Notes under the pieces: generated by a model
Told to the model about the DNA's origin: nothing
Database searches by the model: none
Seen by the model: the letters and a program-made list of their open reading frames with translations, nothing else
In this document: piece by piece, positions 58,420-64,000 of the stretch
How positions within the stretch are numbered: position 1 is the stretch's first letter
How the letters are laid out: each line of letters opens with the position of its first letter
DNA from: Erysipelotrichaceae bacterium
GTDB taxonomy: Bacteria; Bacillota_I; Bacilli_A; Erysipelotrichales; Erysipelotrichaceae
Reading direction: 5' to 3'
Assembly (NCBI GenBank): GCA_017404785.1
Contig: JAFRBQ010000010.1
Location: 21,150-85,149, forward strand
Length of the DNA: 64,000 nucleotides
Position numbers and translations under genes: made by a program

Positions 58420-59241
58420 ATGAACGGAATATACGAACACTGCATGGCAGCAGCTGATCATATCAGAAAGAAAATTGATGCGGATGGTGCGATCGGAATC
58501 ATTCTTGGTTCCGGACTGAAGAAACTCAGCGAAGAGATAACCGATCCTATCATTATCAACTATCAGGATATCCCTTATTTTCCTGTCTCAACTCTTAATC
58601 CCAATGATAGCAGGTTCATCTTCGGCCATCTTGAAGGAAAGAAAGTTCTATGTATCAAAACTCCTCTTTATTACTATGAAGGATTCGACATGAGTGACGT
58701 AGTCATGCCTATAAGAGTCATGAAACTGCTTGGTGTAAAGCTTTTGATAATAACCAATGCAGCCGGCGGAATAAATGAAAGCTTCAAGGAAGGAACACTG
58801 ATGTTTATTGATGACTTCATAAATTACATGGGTGATAATCCTTTAAGAGGCCCAAACATCGAAGAATTCGGACCGCGTTACCCTGATATGAGCAAAGCGA
58901 TCGATCCAGCATACAATGCCAAAGCCAAGAAGATCGCTGAAGATCTGGGTGTTAAGACTAAGAGCGGCGTCTATATCGGTTTTCAGGGTCCAAGCTTTGA
59001 AACACCAGCCGAAATAAGATTTGCCAGAAAAGCCGGGGCCGATGCGGTTGGCATGTCTACAGTCCCCGAGATTATCACCGCCAGACACTGCGGCTTGCCG
59101 GTAATAGGTATATCCTGTATCTCCAATATGGCTGCCGGCATCACCGAAAAGATCCAGACGGTTGAAGAAGTCAACGAAACTACCAGAAATGTCGAAGTTC
59201 AGTTCAAAAAGCTGATCATGGGCCTTGTTGAAAAACTCTGA
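58420..59241 (+). CDS. Purine nucleoside phosphorylase, trimeric (NP-II) type
   Basis: A 273-residue protein of the PNP/MTAP family: 'GIILGSGLKKLSE' (phosphate-site Ser), 'ITNAAGGINESF', 'NPLRGPN', 'GFQGPSFETPAEIRF' (base-site Glu), 'VGMSTVPEIITARHCGL' and 'ISNMAAGI' (base-site Asn). The family motif GRxHxYEG is replaced by TPLYYYEG, so the usual Arg and His of the phosphate site are missing; catalytic activity may be altered. GGAAGGAG precedes the start. It is divergent from the PqqD-HprK-like gene and followed by a strong terminator. Confidence 0.9.
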   Translation: MNGIYEHCMAAADHIRKKIDADGAIGIILGSGLKKLSEEITDPIIINYQDIPYFPVSTLNPNDSRFIFGHLEGKKVLCIKTPLYYYEGFDMSDVVMPIRVMKLLGVKLLIITNAAGGINESFKEGTLMFIDDFINYMGDNPLRGPNIEEFGPRYPDMSKAIDPAYNAKAKKIAEDLGVKTKSGVYIGFQGPSFETPAEIRFARKAGADAVGMSTVPEIITARHCGLPVIGISCISNMAAGITEKIQTVEEVNETTRNVEVQFKKLIMGLVEKL

Positions 59242-59261
59242 CACAGAACGATATTCTGTGT
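59241..59261 (+). terminator. Terminator after the purine nucleoside phosphorylase gene
   Basis: ACACAGAA and TTCTGTGT arms, a 5-base loop and a T run directly after the stop. Confidence 0.9.
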
Positions 59262-59288
59262 TTTTTTGTTATGCAAACATATAGAAAA

Positions 59289-59312
59289 GACCCGGAGCTA
59301 TGCCTCCAGGTC
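59289..59312 (-). terminator. Terminator of the large repeat protein gene
   Basis: GACCYGGAG pairs with CTCCRGGTC (one wobble) around a 6-base loop; a TTTTC tract follows on the minus strand, 27 bases after the stop. Confidence 0.85.
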
Positions 59313-59339
59313 CTGATCAGCTTTGATTTAAGAGATCAA

Positions 59340-62300
59340 TTATTCTGCTTCGTTGTTTTCCTCGTTTTCCTCACTCTGATTGCTGCTGGTTTCAACATTT
59401 AAATCATTATTCGGATCATAAAGAGGATTGAGATCACTGTTATCCAGGATATCATCATTTGAATCATCAGAATCATCAGACACCACTTGTGGAACAGCCG
59501 GCTTTTCATTGATCGCTTCCGGTACCATGATTTCATCATCTTCATCATCGCTGCCCTCATTGACTTCTGCCGGTGCTGGCTGAGATGGTCCCTGATCGAC
59601 TGTTTCCTGATTGCTATTTCCCTGATTGTCAGTTTCCTGATTATTGATCTCCTGATTGATTATTTCATCATCAGTATCGATCTTAACGATCTTGCTGTTG
59701 CCGTTTTCATCAACTTCAAATTCAATCGTAACCTTGACTTCGACCTTATACTTGCCGGCTGGAGTATCCTTCGCCGGTTTGATCAATCGGCCTTCTCTGG
59801 TGAAATAAGAAACCGGTTGATCATACATGTCATATTGTGAAAGGATCGTCATCGAAGTGATCTCGGCTTTTGCCTTAGCAATTACGAAATCTTCTATCTC
59901 CTGTACAACATCTATCTGATTCTGTTCAGGTTCCTGCTCAGGTTCCTGTCCAGCTTCCGGTTCTGTTGGATCGTCAGTAACTGGATCAAGATTTCCTTCA
60001 GATTTGTCAATTTCCTTCGGATCTGAACCTTCGGTTGGATTTTCGACAGTATCAGTTTCATCGAATTCTTCTTTGTTCATGACAGATGAAGCCCTTAAGC
60101 CTAATAACGGTTCACTCTCATCGCTGTTACCTTTTACAGTAAGTGTATAAGTGACGCTGTGATCATGGTAGTTTCCGCCTTTTACATAAACAGTGATCGT
60201 GACTTCTTCGTCAACCATCTTTTCAGCTGTGACGATATGCAGTTTCATGTTTTCACTGTCAATTGAACAGCCTACGCTTTCAGATGTTGATGAACAGCTC
60301 AATTCACCATTGGAGTTTGTTTCGATTCCGATTTCCTTTTGCTTACCAGGGTCTATTTCTCCACTTTCTTCCAGAAGCTTGAGATGAGTTCTGTTGTTTA
60401 CTCCGATGCTTACAGTTAAAGTACCTACTTCACTGTCAGTGTGATTTCCATCACCGGCACAATAGTAATAGACTTTATATTCCTTGGCATCCAAGCCGGT
60501 AGGAACATAAGTGGTGTAATTACCTGTTGAACCTTCGCTGTCAATTCTATACATCATGGTTCCATCATTGCTTGAACCCGGAGTTACAAGCTGATGATAA
60601 GTTCCATCGTAGAAAAGTCCATCAATCGCTGCAGGCGCCGTGAATGTCGGTGCTACAGGTTCGATCTTCAGCGTGTATGAACCATATTCTGTTTCATGAT
60701 CAACAGCTTTGGCTTCAAAATAAATGGTTCTTGATTCTTCAACATTGGTAATTTTTGGAACACTGGTGTCATTACATCTGCCTTCTGATGTGCCATATCT
60801 TACTACAACATCGCTTCCATCATCGGTAGAGGCGCTGATTCCGTTGCCCTGAGGTTTGCCGGTATAGGCAAATTCATTTCCCAGAAACTCAATATTTATG
60901 CCAGCCTTCTTTATACTGTTGCTTGCTTTAGTTTTTCCAATATTGTTGTGATTGATATCGCCATCAATGCGGTAATAGAATTCATATTCTCCGGCATTCT
61001 TGGCATACGGAGTAACTTCCTTGAACGTTATATCTGCCCCCGTCCACGAATACAGGATCTTTCCGCCTTCAACGTTCGCTTCGATCAGATCATGGGTCTG
61101 TCCGTCATATGTCAATTCAGGATAAGTGATCGTGCATATCGGATCGACTCTGTTGATTAAGACAGTATAAACGCCTTCCTTCGTATTGAAATTTTCTGCT
61201 TCAACTTTGTATTTTATCTCTCTGACGATGACTTCGCCCTTGAAGTTTACATATACATCTTCAAAAGCCGGAACTTCACTGGTATATTTTGATCCTTCAA
61301 AACTGTAGGTGATCAAAGGTGTGCTTTGATCTACTGTTGTTACAGATAGGCCTGTTCCGTGTTTGTTTCCGTCATAGTCATATACCTGATCATTGTCTTC
61401 GATCACAAAGTCTGCTCTGTTTATAACGGCAGTTGTCTTGCTAACTTCGGAATCTTCATAGTTTTCTGAACCCTTGATCATGTAATAAACGTCATATTCG
61501 CCGGCTGCTGTTTCTTCAGGAATTTCTGCTGACCAGTTTTCACCATCGCGGCTGAACTTGATCGTTCCCACGGTTTTATCTACTGAACCTGCCGTGATCA
61601 GTTTATGAGACTTGCCGTCATATGTGGATTCGATCGCTTCCGGTTCAACGATATAGCCAGGATCACTCTTGGACAGGATCCTGGAAGTGATGGTAAATTC
61701 ATCCTTATCTTTGTGATTCCTGTCGCCGATGAATCTGACATAGACAGTATAGATACCGGCTTCGGTTGCCTCCGGAACGGCAGTAGAATAGATGCCATTT
61801 TCCAGACGATACTCAAAGACACCATGATCAGAAGATCCTGGTACTACCAGTTCATGTTTATTTCCATCGTATGTCACTCTGATGCCTGTAGGCGCTTTTC
61901 CGATCGTCGGTTCAGCCTTTTCAATGACTACTTCAATGATCTTTTCTTCACTTGGGTCGTGATTCTCATCGCCTTCAGCCTTATAGAACACTGTATAAGT
62001 GTCCGCATTCAAACCAGTCGGAATATAGTGAGTATAATTGCCAGCCTGTCCCGGACTGTTGACTTTATATAAGACTTTGCCGACATTGGCTTCTGCCCTT
62101 GTGACAAGTTCCTGATAGATGTTGTTGTATGTGAGGTCCTTCGCTTTTGCTTCCTTGCTTATCTGCGCAATCGCCTTTTCAATAATGAGTTTTACTTCAA
62201 CTTCATCATATGTTCCATCACTCCAGCAGTAGTTGCTTAAAGGCTTGTAATAAGCGGTGTAAACGCCGGCTTTTCTACCATAGGTATCGCCTCTTACACT

Positions 62301-63851
62301 TACAAAGAGCGGTTTATCATAGCCGTTATCATGTGGCTTTCCATCAAAAGTTATGATTCTATCGACCGGTTTATCCGAGATAGGTTTCCTGTTGATCGTC
62401 CATGAGACATACTTGTCTTCAACACTTCCGTCTTCCCAGGCAAAGTTTTCCTTGTTTCTCAAGGAGAGTCTGACCTGATAATCGCCAGCCAATGCACCGC
62501 TGTATCCGGATTCGATCTTGATCAGTTTTTCATCGAACTCATCATAATCATCAGCCGTTACAAACTGCAGAACCGGTAGATCAAGTAAAAGTGTTGCTTT
62601 ATAGGTATAGATCGTCGTTACGACTGGAACTTTAATGCCATGTTTGAAGATATGCCATTCTAAAGATACGTCCTTGATCGATGAATCATCCCAGGTATAA
62701 TTGAACTTGTCTTTGAGCGTAACGATCGCATGATATGTTCCGGCACTCTTGCCTTTGTTGCCGATGACGATCATCTTCTGATCATCAAAACCTACAAGTT
62801 TCGCGTACTGTATTTCTCCGTTATAGAAAAGCGTATCATCGACACTCGGTTTGGCAAGCTTGGCCTTGTTGATCTGGAGCGTCACTGTGACCGGCGTTCT
62901 AGTACCATCGCTCCAGCAGTGATCGATGTCCGGAGTATACGTAGCGTAATAGGTGCCGGCGTATCTTCCTTCATCATCACCAATCATATCAATACCTTCT
63001 GGTGCCGTGTAATTGTTGGTGTGAACATTTCCATCATATGTGTATTCCACATATGTCTCCGGTTTTCCTGAAACCGGGATCTTGTGCGTAGAAGCATCTT
63101 TCGATCTGATGTAAGCGATCAGATCGCTCAAAGAAATATTGCCTGAGAAAGAGAATCCCGGCCTGTAGCCGACATTCTTCTGCTCAATGACCACCATTAC
63201 AGATTCTTCGACTACATCACAATGGTTCTGATCTCCGACCACTTTATAGGAAACGGTATAGATGCCAGGCTCTGTAGCCTGAGGGATCTCGCTGCTCCAT
63301 TCCCCGTCATCAAGTTTGTACATGATGGTACCGTTGATCGCACTGCCTGGTATTAAAAGGGCATGTGAACTGCCGTCGTATACAAGGCCTTCGACAGCCT
63401 GCGGTATCATAAGATATCCGTTATCAGCCTTGCCGATCGTATAGAGATAGATGATATCTTTATCGGCGGCTTTATACTTGTTGCTGCCGGTCGCATGTGC
63501 TCTGATGGTAAGTGTATATGTTCCAGCCGGTGTGCCCTTCTCTACCATGATGCGTGTATCCTTCTCATTTACAAGCGAGAAGTAATTCACCTCATTGTAG
63601 TTGACATCTTTGGCCGAGATCAGTTTATAGGTAACGTATCCGTTGGCGTTTTCGGCAGGAAGAAAACTGAAAACAAAAGACTCATTTTCATTGTAGGAAG
63701 GTATGAAAAGAGAGTTGTCCTGTGTTTCGACAACACTAATGGAATTTCCTTTTTTGAAGTTCAGCAGTTTTGACAGCCCAAAGATCATTGCCAGCAGCAG
63801 CAATATCGCCAGCAGGATAATGACCAGCTTGTTCCTTTTCTTATTTTCCAT
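59340..63851 (-). CDS. Large membrane-anchored protein with MBG/YDG-type repeats
   Basis: A 1503-residue surface protein. One N-terminal membrane segment (residues 9-26) anchors it; no LPxTG, SLH or GW motif is found. Residues 40-1200 contain about a dozen beta-domain repeats of 70-90 residues. The recurring landmarks are 'YDGxxH', 'PGSxxxG', a 'GxYTVYYK' strand and 'GDxNHxD', as in MBG-type Ig-like adhesin domains. A separate set ends in 'CWSDGT' or 'FAWEDGS'. Residues 1230-1503 are Glu/Asp/Gln/Pro-rich and low-complexity ('DNQGNSNQETVDQG'). The role is probably adhesion or surface coating (inference). AGGTAGG lies upstream of the start. Confidence 0.88.
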   Translation of the reverse strand: MENKKRNKLVIILLAILLLLAMIFGLSKLLNFKKGNSISVVETQDNSLFIPSYNENESFVFSFLPAENANGYVTYKLISAKDVNYNEVNYFSLVNEKDTRIMVEKGTPAGTYTLTIRAHATGSNKYKAADKDIIYLYTIGKADNGYLMIPQAVEGLVYDGSSHALLIPGSAINGTIMYKLDDGEWSSEIPQATEPGIYTVSYKVVGDQNHCDVVEESVMVVIEQKNVGYRPGFSFSGNISLSDLIAYIRSKDASTHKIPVSGKPETYVEYTYDGNVHTNNYTAPEGIDMIGDDEGRYAGTYYATYTPDIDHCWSDGTRTPVTVTLQINKAKLAKPSVDDTLFYNGEIQYAKLVGFDDQKMIVIGNKGKSAGTYHAIVTLKDKFNYTWDDSSIKDVSLEWHIFKHGIKVPVVTTIYTYKATLLLDLPVLQFVTADDYDEFDEKLIKIESGYSGALAGDYQVRLSLRNKENFAWEDGSVEDKYVSWTINRKPISDKPVDRIITFDGKPHDNGYDKPLFVSVRGDTYGRKAGVYTAYYKPLSNYCWSDGTYDEVEVKLIIEKAIAQISKEAKAKDLTYNNIYQELVTRAEANVGKVLYKVNSPGQAGNYTHYIPTGLNADTYTVFYKAEGDENHDPSEEKIIEVVIEKAEPTIGKAPTGIRVTYDGNKHELVVPGSSDHGVFEYRLENGIYSTAVPEATEAGIYTVYVRFIGDRNHKDKDEFTITSRILSKSDPGYIVEPEAIESTYDGKSHKLITAGSVDKTVGTIKFSRDGENWSAEIPEETAAGEYDVYYMIKGSENYEDSEVSKTTAVINRADFVIEDNDQVYDYDGNKHGTGLSVTTVDQSTPLITYSFEGSKYTSEVPAFEDVYVNFKGEVIVREIKYKVEAENFNTKEGVYTVLINRVDPICTITYPELTYDGQTHDLIEANVEGGKILYSWTGADITFKEVTPYAKNAGEYEFYYRIDGDINHNNIGKTKASNSIKKAGINIEFLGNEFAYTGKPQGNGISASTDDGSDVVVRYGTSEGRCNDTSVPKITNVEESRTIYFEAKAVDHETEYGSYTLKIEPVAPTFTAPAAIDGLFYDGTYHQLVTPGSSNDGTMMYRIDSEGSTGNYTTYVPTGLDAKEYKVYYYCAGDGNHTDSEVGTLTVSIGVNNRTHLKLLEESGEIDPGKQKEIGIETNSNGELSCSSTSESVGCSIDSENMKLHIVTAEKMVDEEVTITVYVKGGNYHDHSVTYTLTVKGNSDESEPLLGLRASSVMNKEEFDETDTVENPTEGSDPKEIDKSEGNLDPVTDDPTEPEAGQEPEQEPEQNQIDVVQEIEDFVIAKAKAEITSMTILSQYDMYDQPVSYFTREGRLIKPAKDTPAGKYKVEVKVTIEFEVDENGNSKIVKIDTDDEIINQEINNQETDNQGNSNQETVDQGPSQPAPAEVNEGSDDEDDEIMVPEAINEKPAVPQVVSDDSDDSNDDILDNSDLNPLYDPNNDLNVETSSNQSEENEENNEAE

Positions 63852-64000
63852 ATTATCTTTTACCTACCTTTTTTTCGGATAACAAAACCCACTTACAGAT
63901 TAAGTGCTTGTTTTTATTATATATTTAAATATTATTGATTAGCTAACTTAAAATATCTTTTATATAATATTTATTACTGATATATATAATAATAAAGATA
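63852..64000 (-). promoter_or_regulatory. AT-rich upstream region of the repeat protein gene
   Basis: The last 149 bases have no gene. They are very AT-rich and probably hold the promoter of the repeat protein. A CACTTA / TAAGTG inverted repeat (about 63890-63906) lies about 40-55 bases before the start. No -35 and -10 pair can be fixed with confidence. Confidence 0.4.

Noticed and set aside
59340..63851. DNA-level repeats in the large surface gene as CRISPR or mobile repeats
   Set aside because: The similarity is at protein level with variable spacing; no identical short repeats with unique spacers were seen.

Overview
The window is a chromosomal stretch of a low-to-moderate GC Bacillota bacterium, most likely from the Erysipelotrichia or a nearby lineage. 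The pointers are AGGAGG-type ribosome binding sites, ribonuclease M5, a clostripain-family protease, AddAB, a FeoB-associated cysteine-rich protein, short lipoprotein signals and tightly overlapping genes. This placement is an inference from gene content. No rRNA, insertion sequence, prophage, CRISPR array or integrase gene was seen. Most genes lie on the minus strand.

Layout. 1-5231: four minus-strand lipoproteins, two of them DUF6273 paralogues, behind a membrane-embedded LuxR-type regulator. 5320-13263: a membrane pyrophosphatase with the K+-independent signature, a ROK kinase, a nucleoside phosphorylase, a zinc-ribbon membrane protein, two unknown proteins and adenosine deaminase. 13312-14835: a rhomboid protease and a membrane-anchored CHAP-like protein. 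14832-20936: a compact run of eight minus-strand genes (RluA-type pseudouridine synthase, YbaK, IspD, RNase M5, RsmA, IspE, a PRPP synthetase carrying a fossil nucleotidyltransferase domain, and a membrane protein). 20994-25962: a signalling and secretion operon with a zinc-ribbon protein, a 48-residue very basic protein, clostripain, an HPt protein and a receiver-GGDEF-EAL protein. 26038-30964: a TGS/uridine-kinase-like protein, an SPFH protein, DUF3842, and a VWA/HTH pair. 31011-35752: an MscS channel, a STAS protein, a PP2C/HATPase protein, a (p)ppGpp-hydrolase-like HD protein and a STAS-kinase fusion, in one operon that looks like a partner-switching circuit. 35956-39702: a Feo iron-uptake locus with a DtxR-like repressor at each end and three near-identical 18-bp palindromes in the promoter region. 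39741-46792: an orphan RelB/DinJ antitoxin, a PstS-like protein and a small AddAB. 46955-50279: acyl-AMP ligase, acyl carrier protein, and an SGNH hydrolase with two ACP-like domains. 51109-51263: tRNA-Ile(GAU) and tRNA-Ala(UGC), followed by an inverted and tandem repeat cluster. 51790-55001: an amino-acid ABC transporter of unusual architecture plus an SGNH protein. 55118-59241: lipid kinase, Ogt, DUF4230, a PqqD-HprK-like fusion and a purine nucleoside phosphorylase with altered phosphate-site residues. 59340-63851: a 1503-residue membrane-anchored repeat protein.

How the genes fit together. Purine and pyrimidine salvage recurs (adenosine deaminase, two phosphorylases, uridine-kinase-like protein, PRPP synthetase). 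MEP isoprenoid synthesis (IspD, IspE) is interleaved with rRNA maturation (RNase M5, RsmA, pseudouridine synthase). Several loci combine signalling modules with enzymes in uncommon fusions. The best candidates for something undescribed are the ACP/SGNH/ligase operon, the STAS-kinase partner-switching operon, the ABC ATPase with a degenerate GHKL-like tail, and the PqqD-HprK-like kinase.
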